Shown here: positions 8,068 to 16,284 of the stretch, in pieces
How the letters are laid out: every line of letters begins with the position of its first letter
Position numbering within the stretch: position 1 is the stretch's first letter
Made by a program: the position numbers and the translations under genes
Notes under the pieces: generated by a model
Told to the model about the DNA's origin: nothing
The model's input: only the letters and a program-made list of their open reading frames with translations
Databases searched by the model: none
Assembly: GCA_964657565.1 (NCBI GenBank)
Contig: CAZZVQ010000005.1
Coordinates: forward strand, 1-64,000
DNA: 64,000 nt
Origin: JAVVHH01 sp964657565
GTDB lineage: Bacteria > Pseudomonadota > Alphaproteobacteria > Acetobacterales > Acetobacteraceae
Direction: 5' to 3'

Positions 8068-8867
8068 GGGTTCTTCGCCGTAGCGGCAATCTCGGCTGCG
8101 GCCGAGTTCTCGCCCAGCTCATGCTTCTTCAGCGCGGCGGCATAGCTGCCGTCCGCGACGGCATCGCGGAGCGCGGCGGCGACCTGGTCGCGCAGCACGT
8201 TCGACGCTTTGGGAAACGTAATGGCGATGCTGAGCGCAGATAGCGGCTGGCCGACCCGGACGAATTTTCCGGGTTCCTGCCCGAAGGTATAGGGCACCGA
8301 TTCGCTGCTCTGCACGATCGCGTCGACCCGGCCCTGCGTGAGCTGGAGCCGCGCCGCCTGCGTGCCGTCCGTGTTCTCGACCGCGATGACGGGCTTACCG
8401 GCCGGTATGCAGTTCGCGGTGCTCCAGTCGCGCATTCGGTCGGCAAAGCCGTTGCGCCGGTTCGCCCCCAGCTTCTGACCGCACAACTCCATCAGCGAGG
8501 CGATGGGAGCATGGGCCGTCGTGGTGTAGGCCTGGATGCCCGACTTGAGATAGTCGATGTAGTCCAGCCGATCGCGCGACGACGGCTCGTCGAGCAGGCT
8601 GAAGGCAAGGTCGACGCGACCCGTCAGCAGCGCTGGGATTGCCTGTTCGTAGGACACGTCCTGCCACACGATCGGGCGGCCCAGCTTGCGGCCGACATAC
8701 TCGGCCAGGTCGACATCCACCCCGGCCAGACCGTTCGTCTCGGGGATCTTGTAGGCCATCGGCGGAAACGAGGCGAACAGCGCGATCCGCAGCGGCGCCG
8801 TCTCGGCCATCGCCGATACGGGCAGCATCGTCACGCAGGCCAACAGGAGCTTTCTCATCATCATCAT
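8064..8867 (-). CDS. Polar-amino-acid-type ABC solute-binding protein, copy 2
   Basis: 267 residues, SBP_bac_3 fold with a signal peptide ending near SAMAET. The start is a run of four ATG codons (8867-8856); the first overlaps the ATPase stop, so the exact initiation codon is ambiguous. It keeps the family features of its sisters (LCGQKLGANRRNGF, QLTQGRVDAIVQSSE) but is the most divergent. Its ligand loop reads AFSLLDEPSSRDR where the others have SGxSDxxxR, suggesting a different ligand. Same transporter operon. Confidence 0.86.
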   Translation of the reverse strand: MMMMRKLLLACVTMLPVSAMAETAPLRIALFASFPPMAYKIPETNGLAGVDVDLAEYVGRKLGRPIVWQDVSYEQAIPALLTGRVDLAFSLLDEPSSRDRLDYIDYLKSGIQAYTTTAHAPIASLMELCGQKLGANRRNGFADRMRDWSTANCIPAGKPVIAVENTDGTQAARLQLTQGRVDAIVQSSESVPYTFGQEPGKFVRVGQPLSALSIAITFPKASNVLRDQVAAALRDAVADGSYAAALKKHELGENSAAAEIAATAKNP

Positions 8868-9631
8868 CCAATCACCGCCGATAGAAATGCCTTGGTACGC
8901 TCCTCGCGCGGGGTGCCCAGCACCTGCGCGGGCGGGCCGGCTTCCACGATCAGCCCGCCATCCATGTAGACGACGGTATCGGCAACCTCGCGGGCGAAAC
9001 CGAGCTCGTGCGTGACGACGATCATGGTCATGCCGCTCCGCGCGAGCTCCTTCATCACGAGCAGGACCTCACCGACCAGCTCGGGGTCCAGCGCGCTGGT
9101 CGGCTCGTCGAACAGCATCAGCATCGGCTTCATCGCCAATGCACGCGCGATCGCCACGCGCTGCTGCTGGCCGCCCGACAATTGCGACGGATAGTTGTCC
9201 GCCTTGTCCGCCAGACCGACCCGGCGCAGCAGCTCCATCGCCTCCTCCCGCGCCTCGGCCGTCTTGCGCCCATGCACCTGAACCGGCCCCTCGGTGATGT
9301 TCTGCAGTGCCGTCTTGTGCGGGAACAGGTTCCACCGCTGGAACACCATTCCTGTCTTCATCCGCTGCCGGGCGATCTCGCCATCGCTCAGGCCATGCAG
9401 CTTACCGTCCTGCTGCCGTACCCCCAGCAGCTCACCGTCGAGCCAGATGGCGCCCCCGTCCAGCCGCGCCAATTGGTTGACGCAGCGCAGGAGCGTCGTC
9501 TTGCCCGAACCAGAGGCGCCGATCAGGCACAGCACCTCGCCGCTCTTCACGTCCAGCGAGACGCCCTTGAGGGCCTGATAGGTGCCGAACATCTTGACGA
9601 CCGAGCGGATGGCGACGAGGGGCTGGGTCAC
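8864..9631 (-). CDS. Polar-amino-acid ABC transporter ATP-binding protein (GlnQ/HisP type)
   Basis: 255 residues. Walker A GASGSGKTT near 38, Q-loop in VFQRWNLFPH, signature LSGGQQQR, Walker B LMLFDEPTSALDPE and H-loop TMIVVTHE. The insertion RMKTGMVFQRWNLF is typical of amino-acid importers. It is the only ATPase in this operon and overlaps both neighbours by 4 bp, so it energises import with the permease at 9628. Cytosolic face of the membrane. Confidence 0.95.
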   Translation of the reverse strand: MTQPLVAIRSVVKMFGTYQALKGVSLDVKSGEVLCLIGASGSGKTTLLRCVNQLARLDGGAIWLDGELLGVRQQDGKLHGLSDGEIARQRMKTGMVFQRWNLFPHKTALQNITEGPVQVHGRKTAEAREEAMELLRRVGLADKADNYPSQLSGGQQQRVAIARALAMKPMLMLFDEPTSALDPELVGEVLLVMKELARSGMTMIVVTHELGFAREVADTVVYMDGGLIVEAGPPAQVLGTPREERTKAFLSAVIG

Positions 9632-10488
9632 CGTCCCGTCCTCGCCGTGCCGCGTGAGAAATGTCGTTCAAGTAACATTTGCAATGGCGTCAGGATCGAC
9701 ACGATCAGCAGATACCAGAGGCCGGCCACGATCAGCAGCTCGATGACGCGGGAGTTCGCATAGTAGATGTTCTCCGCCGCGTGCAGCACCTCGGGATATT
9801 GGATCACGCTCGCCAGCGAGGTGGACTTGACCATGCCGATGAACTCGTTGCCCAACGGCGGGATCACCACGCGCATGGCCTGCGGCAGGATGATCCGCCG
9901 CATGGCCCGCATGCGGCTCATGCCGATCGCTGCCGCGGCCTCGTATTGTCCCGTATCCACCGACAGCATGCCGGCCCGCATGACTTCGGACGTGTAGGCG
10001 CCCTGGTTGATGCCCAGGCCCAGCAACGCAGCGAGGAACGGCGTCATGATGTCCACCGCACGGCCGGACCAAATGCCCGGGATACCGATGGTCGGGAATA
10101 CCAGCGCCAGGTTGAACCACAGCAGAAGCTGCAGGATCAGCGGTGTGCCCCGGAACAACCACGTGTAGCCCGAGGCAACCGTCCTCAGCACCGGGTTGGG
10201 CGAGAGCCGCATGATGGCGATCAGCACGCCGAGCGCGATGCCCAGCGCCATCGCCAGCACCGCCATCACCATCGTGTTGACAATGCCGTTCACGATCACC
10301 GGCACGGTCAGGAACCGGGCGACATAGGGCCATTCGATCTGACCGGCGGCAAAGGCGCGGGCGATCAACCCCAGGACCACCAGGATCGCGGCCACCGCCA
10401 ACCAGCGGCCCCAGTGCAAGCGCCGGGCGACAGGCAGGCCCGCGAGATCGGAGAAGCCGTCTGCGACGACGGCAACGCCCGGCGTCAT
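9628..10488 (-). CDS. Polar-amino-acid ABC transporter permease (HisM/GlnP type)
   Basis: 286 residues with about six hydrophobic segments, an N-terminal anchor (LAVAAILVVLGLIARAF) and the EAA loop EAAAAIGMSRMRAMRRIILPQAMR that contacts the ATPase. LFRGTPLILQLLLWF is the usual permease motif for this family. Only one permease gene is present, so the pore is probably a homodimer. Coupled by overlaps to the ATPase and to the third binding protein. Confidence 0.93.
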   Translation of the reverse strand: MTPGVAVVADGFSDLAGLPVARRLHWGRWLAVAAILVVLGLIARAFAAGQIEWPYVARFLTVPVIVNGIVNTMVMAVLAMALGIALGVLIAIMRLSPNPVLRTVASGYTWLFRGTPLILQLLLWFNLALVFPTIGIPGIWSGRAVDIMTPFLAALLGLGINQGAYTSEVMRAGMLSVDTGQYEAAAAIGMSRMRAMRRIILPQAMRVVIPPLGNEFIGMVKSTSLASVIQYPEVLHAAENIYYANSRVIELLIVAGLWYLLIVSILTPLQMLLERHFSRGTARTGR

Positions 10489-11303
10489 TGGGTGCCTGCG
10501 TTCAACAACGGCTGCGGAACGGCGTTAGCGCCGAGACCGTACTTGTCGAGGATCGCTTTGTAGGACCCGTCCGCGATCATCCCGGCCAGCACGCCGGTCA
10601 GGACCTCGCGCAGCGCCGCGTTGTCCTTGCGGACCATGATGCCCTGGTAACCCGGCGAGAACGGCGCCCCCACGATGCGATACCGGCCCGCCTCCTGCTC
10701 CTGCGCGTAGGGCAGCGTCTCGCTCCCCTGCACGGCGGCATCGACCCGGCCCTGCTTGAGTTGGTTGCGGACATCGATGCTGTTCTCGCCAGGCGCGATT
10801 TGGATTGCGGTCTTGCCGGCGCCTTCACAGTGCTCCGCGCTCCATTTCGCGATCTCGACCGGAAACGACGTGCTGCGGACCGCGCCCACCTTGATGCCGC
10901 ACAGATCGGCGGGCGACTTCACCGGGCTGTCCGCGAGGGTGAAGAATTGCGGGCCGGTGGTCAGGTAGTCGATGAAGTCGGCGCTGTCCCGCCGCGAAGT
11001 CCGGTCGCTGATGCCGCTGATGATGAAGTCCGCGCGCCTGGTCTGCAGCGACGGGATGAGTTCGGCGAACGGCACGTCCGACCAAACGATGCCGACGCCC
11101 AGCTTGGCTGCGATCGCCTTGGCAAGGTCGATATCGAGACCCTTGAGTTCGTTGTCGGCCGGGTCGTGGTACTCCATCGGCGCGTAGGTCGCATTGACCG
11201 TCAAGTGAAGGGCGCCCGCCTTGCGGATGTCATCCGGCAAGTCCGCCGCGGCGGCTTGCGCACACAGGAAGAGCGAGAACGCAAAACCGGCTGGTCGCAG
11301 CAT
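10485..11303 (-). CDS. Polar-amino-acid-type ABC solute-binding protein, copy 3
   Basis: 272 residues from ATG 11303, chosen over GTG 11309 because GGGAGG lies 5 nt upstream of the ATG. Signal peptide LRPAGFAFSLFLCAQAAAAD. Ligand-site features VNATYAPMEYHD, KGLDIDLAKAIAAKLG and ISGISDRTSRRDS. Closer to copy 1 than to copy 2 (FIDYLTTGPQFF versus FVDYIKSGPQFF; QLKQGRVDAAVQGSETLPY in both). It starts 10 bp after the carbamoylase stop and is the first transporter gene of the operon. Confidence 0.88.
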   Translation of the reverse strand: MLRPAGFAFSLFLCAQAAAADLPDDIRKAGALHLTVNATYAPMEYHDPADNELKGLDIDLAKAIAAKLGVGIVWSDVPFAELIPSLQTRRADFIISGISDRTSRRDSADFIDYLTTGPQFFTLADSPVKSPADLCGIKVGAVRSTSFPVEIAKWSAEHCEGAGKTAIQIAPGENSIDVRNQLKQGRVDAAVQGSETLPYAQEQEAGRYRIVGAPFSPGYQGIMVRKDNAALREVLTGVLAGMIADGSYKAILDKYGLGANAVPQPLLNAGTQ

Positions 11304-11313
11304 TTGCACCTCC

Positions 11314-12270
11314 CTAGATCGCGCCGAGCGGCGCGGGTTCGACGACGCCCGCGCGCGCCGTGATCAGGCCGTATTGATCCGGGCGGCGGTGATCGGCGAA
11401 GTTGAACATCTTGCTCTTGCCCTGCCGGCAGAGGTCGAGGTCGCAGTCCGCCACCAGGACCTCGTCGCCCAGGCCGGAGGCCTCGGCCACAATGCGGCCG
11501 TTCGGGTCCACGATGCACGAACCGCCGATCAGGCCCGACCCGTCCTCGTTGCCCGCCTTTGCCACGGCAACCGCCCAGGTCGCGTTCATGTAGGCGTTGG
11601 CCTGTACGACGAGCTTGGAGTGGAAGGTTCGCAAGGCGCCGTCTTCCGTCTCGCCGCCGTTCGGATCGTAGGCGGCGGAGTTGTAGCCGACGCACACCAG
11701 CTCGACGCCCTGTAGCCCGAGCATGCGCCACGATTCAGCCCAGCGCCGGTCGTTGCAGATCATCATGCCGGTGATCGCCCCACCCCAGTCTGGTCCAGCG
11801 CGAAACGCCGGGAAGCCGGTGTCGCCGTATTCGAAATACCGCTTCTCGAGTTGCTGGAACCGCGCGCCGGCCCGCGGCTCGACCGATCCGGGGAGGTGCA
11901 CCTTGCGGTAACGCCCAAGGATCGAACCGTCAGGCTGAACCAGGGCGGCGCAGTTGAAGCGCTTCCTGTCCCGAGTGAGCTCCGCATAACCGACGTAGAA
12001 CCCGACCCCGAGCTCACGGGCCCGGTCGAACAACGGCTGCACGGCCTCGTTCGGCATGGCCGGCTCGTAGAAGCGGTCGAGTTCGTCGCCCTCGAGCAGC
12101 CAACGTGGAAAAAAGGTAGTGAAGGCGAGTTCCGGAAACACGACGAGCCGGGCGCCGGACGAGGCTGCCTGTTCCAACAGCACGATCATCCGAGCCAATG
12201 TGTGCTCGCGGGTATCCGCAAGCTGGTTCGGGCCCATTTGTGCGCCAGCAACACGAAGAATTCGGCTCAT
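11314..12270 (-). CDS. N-carbamoyl-D-amino acid hydrolase (D-carbamoylase)
   Basis: 318 residues, nitrilase/carbon-nitrogen hydrolase fold. The catalytic triad sits at nearly the same numbers as in the Agrobacterium D-carbamoylase: Glu47 in FPELAFTTFFPR, Lys123 in YRKVHLPG, Cys172 in MICNDRRW. YFEYGDTGFP and FNFADHRRPDQYGLI also match that enzyme closely. It hydrolyses N-carbamoyl-D-amino acids to D-amino acid, CO2 and ammonia in the cytosol. It heads the minus-strand operon (RBS GGAGG), divergent from the LysR gene at 12406, which is the likely regulator. Confidence 0.9.
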   Translation of the reverse strand: MSRILRVAGAQMGPNQLADTREHTLARMIVLLEQAASSGARLVVFPELAFTTFFPRWLLEGDELDRFYEPAMPNEAVQPLFDRARELGVGFYVGYAELTRDRKRFNCAALVQPDGSILGRYRKVHLPGSVEPRAGARFQQLEKRYFEYGDTGFPAFRAGPDWGGAITGMMICNDRRWAESWRMLGLQGVELVCVGYNSAAYDPNGGETEDGALRTFHSKLVVQANAYMNATWAVAVAKAGNEDGSGLIGGSCIVDPNGRIVAEASGLGDEVLVADCDLDLCRQGKSKMFNFADHRRPDQYGLITARAGVVEPAPLGAI

Positions 12271-12318
12271 TCGACCTCCGGGTGAGCATCTGACTTGCCC
12301 TTGGGCAACAGCAACCTG

Positions 12319-12371
12319 GCATAGCAGCCGAAATGCCTAAAGAGCACGCGCGAATATGCGCCTGGCTATGC
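12319..12371. promoter_or_regulatory. Inverted repeat GCATAGC/GCTATGC in the divergent region
   Basis: GCATAGC at 12319-12325 and its exact reverse complement GCTATGC at 12365-12371 bracket 39 bp. Between them lies a near-palindrome, GCGCGAATATGCGC. The pair lies between the carbamoylase start (12270) and the LysR start (12406). LysR tetramers typically contact two separated sites in such divergent promoters, so this is a plausible bipartite target, but no binding motif for this regulator is known. Confidence 0.35.
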
Positions 12372-12388
12372 TAAATTGGGCCAGCCTA
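12367..12388. promoter_or_regulatory. LysR-type dyad upstream of 12406
   Basis: A perfect interrupted dyad TAnGCT-N10-AGCnTA spans 12367-12388, ending 17 bp before the LysR start codon. It contains a T-N11-A core as expected for LysR-family recognition sites. Position suggests autorepression of the regulator together with control of the divergent hydantoin operon. Confidence 0.4.
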
Positions 12389-12405
12389 TAAGTTCGAGTG
12401 ATAGT

Positions 12406-13320
12406 ATGAACTTGCGCCAGTTAGAAATCCTTCGGGCTCTCGTGCGGCATCGGACAACCATTGCAGCCGCCGAGGAACTTGCACTGTCGCAGCCCGCGGT
12501 CAGCAATGCCCTCAAGACGATGGAATCCCAGACTGGCTTCGCGTTGTTCCATCGCATCAACAATCGTCTGTTCCCCACTCAGGAGGCGATGGCGTTGCAT
12601 GAGGAGGGCGAGGCGATCTTCGCATTGCACGCCAAGCTGGAAGGACGCGTAAGAGACCTCCGGGACAGCCGTTCGGGTTATCTTGCGATCATGGGTACAC
12701 CTCCGCTGGCCTACAGCTTGATCCCGCCAGCGCTGAGGGTCTTTTTAAAGGCCCGGCCGAAAATTCGCGTGTTCTTCGACGTCCGCCGTTATGAAGGTGT
12801 GATCGACGGCGTGCTGAGCCGCGTGGCGGAATTGGGTTTCGCCTTGGGCTTCTCCCATCAGCCCGGCATCGCCCACGAGATCATCCGGGTTGGCGAGATG
12901 GTCTTCGTCTGTGCACCTGATCATCCGCTCGCACGCTACGAGGCTGTGACGCCCGCGGACCTGGTCGGACAGGCGTTCATCGGCCTGGAGCGCGGGACTC
13001 AGTTGGGCGAGGCGGTGCGTAGCAGCTTTGACCAAGCGGGCGTGGCCTTCGATCCGACGGTCGAGGTGCGCTACTGCAACACCGCCTGCGTGCTGGCCGC
13101 GGCCGGGGTCGGGGTGTCCGTCGTCGATCCGTTCTCGCCGACACAAGGCGGCAACCACGACTTGATGGTCCGTCCCTTTCGACCCATCACCCCTGCCATT
13201 GCCCATGTTCTCTGGTCGCAAGCGCAACCCTTGTCCCGGCTCGCTGTAGCATTCCTCGATCAGGTCCGGGCGGTTCCCGGCTTAACCTTGACCGGCATCG
13301 CAAGTGAAAGCGATGCATAG
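12406..13320 (+). CDS. LysR-family transcriptional regulator (hydantoin operon)
   Basis: 304 residues from ATG 12406. A TTG 30 bp upstream is possible, but MNLRQLEILRALVRHRTTIA is the canonical LysR N-terminus. HTH roughly residues 3-60 (AAEELALSQPAVSNALKTME), then a type-2 periplasmic-binding-like effector domain. Divergent from the carbamoylase/transport operon across 135 bp that hold two dyads. By LysR convention it controls that operon with a pathway metabolite as co-inducer (inference). Confidence 0.88.
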   Translation: MNLRQLEILRALVRHRTTIAAAEELALSQPAVSNALKTMESQTGFALFHRINNRLFPTQEAMALHEEGEAIFALHAKLEGRVRDLRDSRSGYLAIMGTPPLAYSLIPPALRVFLKARPKIRVFFDVRRYEGVIDGVLSRVAELGFALGFSHQPGIAHEIIRVGEMVFVCAPDHPLARYEAVTPADLVGQAFIGLERGTQLGEAVRSSFDQAGVAFDPTVEVRYCNTACVLAAAGVGVSVVDPFSPTQGGNHDLMVRPFRPITPAIAHVLWSQAQPLSRLAVAFLDQVRAVPGLTLTGIASESDA

Positions 13321-13335
13321 CGAGTTCATCGTCGG

Positions 13336-13578
13336 TCACCTGTCCCGCTCGTTTGACGCTCGCACGTACGCGCGTTCGCCGCTTTGTTGTTCGTGCCAGA
13401 CTTCGGTCACCGTGTTCGACCCGGTGTCGATGAACCGCTCGCCTGTTCTCGTCCAGATCCCGATGGGTGGCGGTTGGTCGAGGATGTGCCGTTTGTAACC
13501 TTGGCCTCGAAAGATGAGCCACAGGAGAACCGGGCCGATGAAGATGCAGGCCCAGATGATCCACACGATGCTGGGCAC
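13336..13578 (-). CDS. Small single-pass membrane protein
   Basis: 80 residues: one N-terminal transmembrane segment (IVWIIWACIFIGPVLLWLIF, residues 4-23) followed by a basic, soluble tail that ends ERAYVRASNERDR. It begins 3 bp after the UPF0145 gene and shares its strand, so the two form a small operon. No family recognised; function unknown. It converges on the LysR gene with only 15 bp between their stops. Confidence 0.55.
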   Translation of the reverse strand: MPSIVWIIWACIFIGPVLLWLIFRGQGYKRHILDQPPPIGIWTRTGERFIDTGSNTVTEVWHEQQSGERAYVRASNERDR

Positions 13579-13581
13579 CGG

Positions 13582-13908
13582 CTAGGCTTCGATCGGCTCG
13601 ATCTGGACCGCTGTTCCATAGGCGACGATCTCGCTCATCGTTTGGGCAATTTCGGCGCTGTCGAAGCGCATCATGATGACCGCGTTCGCTCCCATCACAG
13701 TGGCGTTGGCGGCCAATCGATCGAGAGCATGACGGCGGGCCTCCTCGAGCATGGAGGTGTATTCGTGGATTTCGCCGCCGACGATCGAGCGTAGCGACGC
13801 CATGAAGTTGCCGCCGAGGCCTCGGCTTCGCACGGTGACCCCGAAGACCTGGCCGATGGTTCGTGTGACCCGGCAGTTGGCGATAGTTTCGCTTGTGACG
13901 ATGATCAT
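13582..13908 (-). CDS. UPF0145/YbjQ-family protein
   Basis: 108 residues matching the YbjQ fold in full: an N-terminal TSETIANCRVTRTIGQVFGV, then a GLGGNFMASLRSIVGGEI loop, a helix ARRHALDRLAANATVMGANA and the end strand VAYGTAVQIEP. This family forms pentameric rings of unknown role, earlier called heavy-metal-binding domain. RBS GGAGA about 9 nt before the ATG. Followed by the small membrane protein; unrelated to the neighbouring catabolic genes as far as sequence shows. Confidence 0.88.
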   Translation of the reverse strand: MIIVTSETIANCRVTRTIGQVFGVTVRSRGLGGNFMASLRSIVGGEIHEYTSMLEEARRHALDRLAANATVMGANAVIMMRFDSAEIAQTMSEIVAYGTAVQIEPIEA

Positions 13909-14035
13909 CAGATGTCTCCGATAAAGGTCTCAATACAAAGCTGTGGTCGGTTTTGTCCCGTCACATCAATTTAGAACAGGCGGTCAGGTGAATTCCATCA
14001 GCGTCCGCATGTGTGGTCGGCGATCTGGATCCGAA

Positions 14036-14065
14036 TTGACATGTTCCCTGGAAAAACGGTGTTAT
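14036..14065 (+). promoter_or_regulatory. Candidate sigma-70 promoter for the 14126 transporter operon
   Basis: A perfect -35 box TTGACA (14036-14041) is followed after 18 bp by TGTTAT (14060-14065), a 4/6 match to the -10 consensus. Transcription would start near 14072, leaving a leader of about 50 nt with GGAGG before ATG 14126. It lies in the otherwise gene-free gap 13909-14125. Confidence 0.5.
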
Positions 14066-14125
14066 GTCTAAGCTTATTGAGCATCACGGCGCTCGTCATT
14101 CTATCCGTTTTGGAGGCAGGCCTGC

Positions 14126-14956
14126 ATGAACAAGCTTAACATTCGTCGAGCGATCCTCGGGCTCGGCCTGCTTCTATCCGCGCCGATGGTGGCGCATGCG
14201 CAGGACGCTCTGACCCGCGTCAAGGCGGCGCACACCCTCAAGATCGGGACCGAAACGGCCTTTGCGCCGTTCGACTTCATCGACGAGGCGGGCGAGCATG
14301 CCGGCCTGAACGTCGACGTGTTCAACGAGGTCGGCAAGGAACTCGGCGTCAAGATCGTCTGGGTCGCGCTCCCCTGGGACGGCGTGCTGCCGGCGCTCGA
14401 GGCCGGGCAGTTCGACATGGTGGCCGGCCCGGCCACCATCACCAAGGCGCGCGCGGAACGCTATCGCTTCCTGTCGCCGATCGCCGATGCGACCGTCGCC
14501 ATCTTGAAGGGCGCCAAGGAAACCTCGATCAAGACGCCAGCCGACATCGCCGGCAAGACGGTCGGCGCCGGCAAGGCGACGGCGCAGTTCGCCCAGCTCC
14601 AGGCGTTCGCAAAAACGCTGCCGCAGCCGGTTCAGACACGCGAATACGTTTCCTTCAACGAGGCCTATGCCGACCTCGCGGCCGGCCGCATCGCCGCGGT
14701 CGCGAACTCGCTGCCGAACATCGCCTTCGTCGCCGCCAAGCAGCCCGGCGTGTTCGCGGTCGTCGAGCCCCCGTTCGGCCAGAAGAGCTATTTCGGCTAC
14801 ATCGGCACCAAGAAGCCGGACGACCAATCGTTGCTCGACGCCGTTCAAGCCGCCCTCGTCAAGGTCAAGGCCGACGGCCGCATGAAGGCGATGCAGCAGA
14901 AATGGTTCGGCCTCGCCTTCGACACGCCGGACGTGGCCCCCGAACCCAACTTCTGA
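14126..14956 (+). CDS. Amino-acid-type ABC solute-binding protein
   Basis: 276 residues. Signal peptide MNKLNIRRAILGLGLLLSA to AHAQD; mature SBP_bac_3 domain with LKIGTETAFAPFDFID, VDVFNEVGKELGVKIVW and DMVAGPATITKARAERY. It lacks the cysteine pair of the three copies at 7-11 kb and belongs to a different subgroup. First gene of a complete importer whose operon also encodes a GntR regulator and a flavin monooxygenase, so the ligand is probably the compound that the monooxygenase attacks. Confidence 0.9.
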   Translation: MNKLNIRRAILGLGLLLSAPMVAHAQDALTRVKAAHTLKIGTETAFAPFDFIDEAGEHAGLNVDVFNEVGKELGVKIVWVALPWDGVLPALEAGQFDMVAGPATITKARAERYRFLSPIADATVAILKGAKETSIKTPADIAGKTVGAGKATAQFAQLQAFAKTLPQPVQTREYVSFNEAYADLAAGRIAAVANSLPNIAFVAAKQPGVFAVVEPPFGQKSYFGYIGTKKPDDQSLLDAVQAALVKVKADGRMKAMQQKWFGLAFDTPDVAPEPNF

Positions 14957-14980
14957 CGCGATCGCCGCGGCGGCCTTCCA

Positions 14981-15625
14981 ATGTCATTTCGCTTGTTCGA
15001 GTTGATGTTGAAGGCCGCTGGCAACACGATCGTCATCAGCCTCGTCTCGATTGCCATCGGGCTGCTGGTCGGCATCGCCGTCTGCGCGGCCAAGCTGTCG
15101 CCGAGAGCTTGGCTGCGCTGGCCGGCGAGCGCCTTCGTCAGCTTCTTCCGAGGCGTCCCGCTGCTGGTCCAGCTCCTCCTGATCTATAATCTCCTGCCAG
15201 TCCTCGGCCTCGCCGTTCCGAGCATCGTGGCGGCGCTGGTCGGCTTGTCGCTCTGTACGGCAGCATACCAGGCCGAAAACCTGCGCGGGGGCTTTGCGAG
15301 CGTGCCGCGCGGCTTGCTGGAGGCCGCCGAAATGGCCGGGCTGTCGCCCTGGCAGCAATTCCGCCGCATCCGCGCGCCGATCGCCGTGAGGCTGACTGTG
15401 CCCGCGTTGGTCAACGAGGCGATCCTGATCCTGAAGGCGTCGTCGCTCATCTCGGTGGTCGGCGTCATCGAGCTGACGCGCATGGCGCAGAACCTCTCCG
15501 CCTCCACCTACCGGCCGCTGGTGTTCTACTCGGTCGCCGGGGGCATGTATCTCGTCATCAACTGGGTGATCGCGGGCGCTGGCGCCTTGAGCGAGCGGGG
15601 CCTGCGCCGGGGACGGCTGGTATGA
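14981..15625 (+). CDS. Amino-acid ABC transporter permease 1
   Basis: 214 residues, about five transmembrane helices, with SFFRGVPLLVQLLLIYNLLP and the EAA loop LEAAEMAGLSPWQQFRRIRAPIA. Pairs with the second permease, which it overlaps by ATGA, to form a heterodimeric pore. No strong RBS is visible; coupling to the binding-protein gene 24 bp upstream is likely. Confidence 0.92.
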   Translation: MSFRLFELMLKAAGNTIVISLVSIAIGLLVGIAVCAAKLSPRAWLRWPASAFVSFFRGVPLLVQLLLIYNLLPVLGLAVPSIVAALVGLSLCTAAYQAENLRGGFASVPRGLLEAAEMAGLSPWQQFRRIRAPIAVRLTVPALVNEAILILKASSLISVVGVIELTRMAQNLSASTYRPLVFYSVAGGMYLVINWVIAGAGALSERGLRRGRLV

Positions 15626-16284
15626 GCTTCGATCCGTCCGTCATCGTCGCCGCGCTGCCGGCGATGCTGTCGGGGCTCCAGGTCACGCTCGCGATCTGGC
15701 TCGCCTCGTTGATCATGGGCGCGGCACTCGGCTTCCTCGTCGCCACGCTGCGGCGGTTCGCTCCGATGCCGGTGGCCGCTGTGCTCCGCCTCGTCGTCGA
15801 GGTGCTGCGGGGTACGCCGTTCCTGGTCCAGATCTTCCTGCTCTATTTTGGCGGTCCATTCATCGGCCTCACGCTCGATCCGATCCCCGCCGGGCTGCTC
15901 GGCATGACCGTGTATGCCGCGGCCTACTTCTCCGAAATCTTCCGCGCCGGCTTCGCGGCGGTCCCACAGGGCCATGTCGAGGCGGCCGAATGCGCCGGGC
16001 TCACGCGGGCCCAGATCGTGCGGCGGATCCTTGTTCCCGAGATGACCGTGCTCGTCCTACCGCAATGCGTGAACATGGCCGTGGTCCTCGTCAAAGAGAC
16101 CGCCGTCCTCTCGATCATCGCGGTCCCGGAGGCGACCGCCGTGATCAGCGCGATCGGCTCGCAACAATACGCTTTCGTGGAAGCATTATTCCTGCTCGCG
16201 ATCGTCTACTGGCTGCTCGTCGAAGCCTGCGGCTGGGCGGGGCGGGCGGCCGAGCGCAGGCTCTCGAAGTTCAGGTTCGCATGA
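15622..16284 (+). CDS. Amino-acid ABC transporter permease 2
   Basis: 220 residues, five or six hydrophobic segments, LRGTPFLVQIFLLYFGGPFI and EAA loop VEAAECAGLTRAQIVRRILV. Partner of the permease at 14981. Its stop overlaps the ATPase start by ATGA. Confidence 0.92.
   Translation: MSFDPSVIVAALPAMLSGLQVTLAIWLASLIMGAALGFLVATLRRFAPMPVAAVLRLVVEVLRGTPFLVQIFLLYFGGPFIGLTLDPIPAGLLGMTVYAAAYFSEIFRAGFAAVPQGHVEAAECAGLTRAQIVRRILVPEMTVLVLPQCVNMAVVLVKETAVLSIIAVPEATAVISAIGSQQYAFVEALFLLAIVYWLLVEACGWAGRAAERRLSKFRFA

Noticed and set aside
15990..16280. N-terminal extension of the ATPase at 16281
   Set aside because: Off-frame shadow of the preceding permease; the true start overlaps the permease stop by ATGA.
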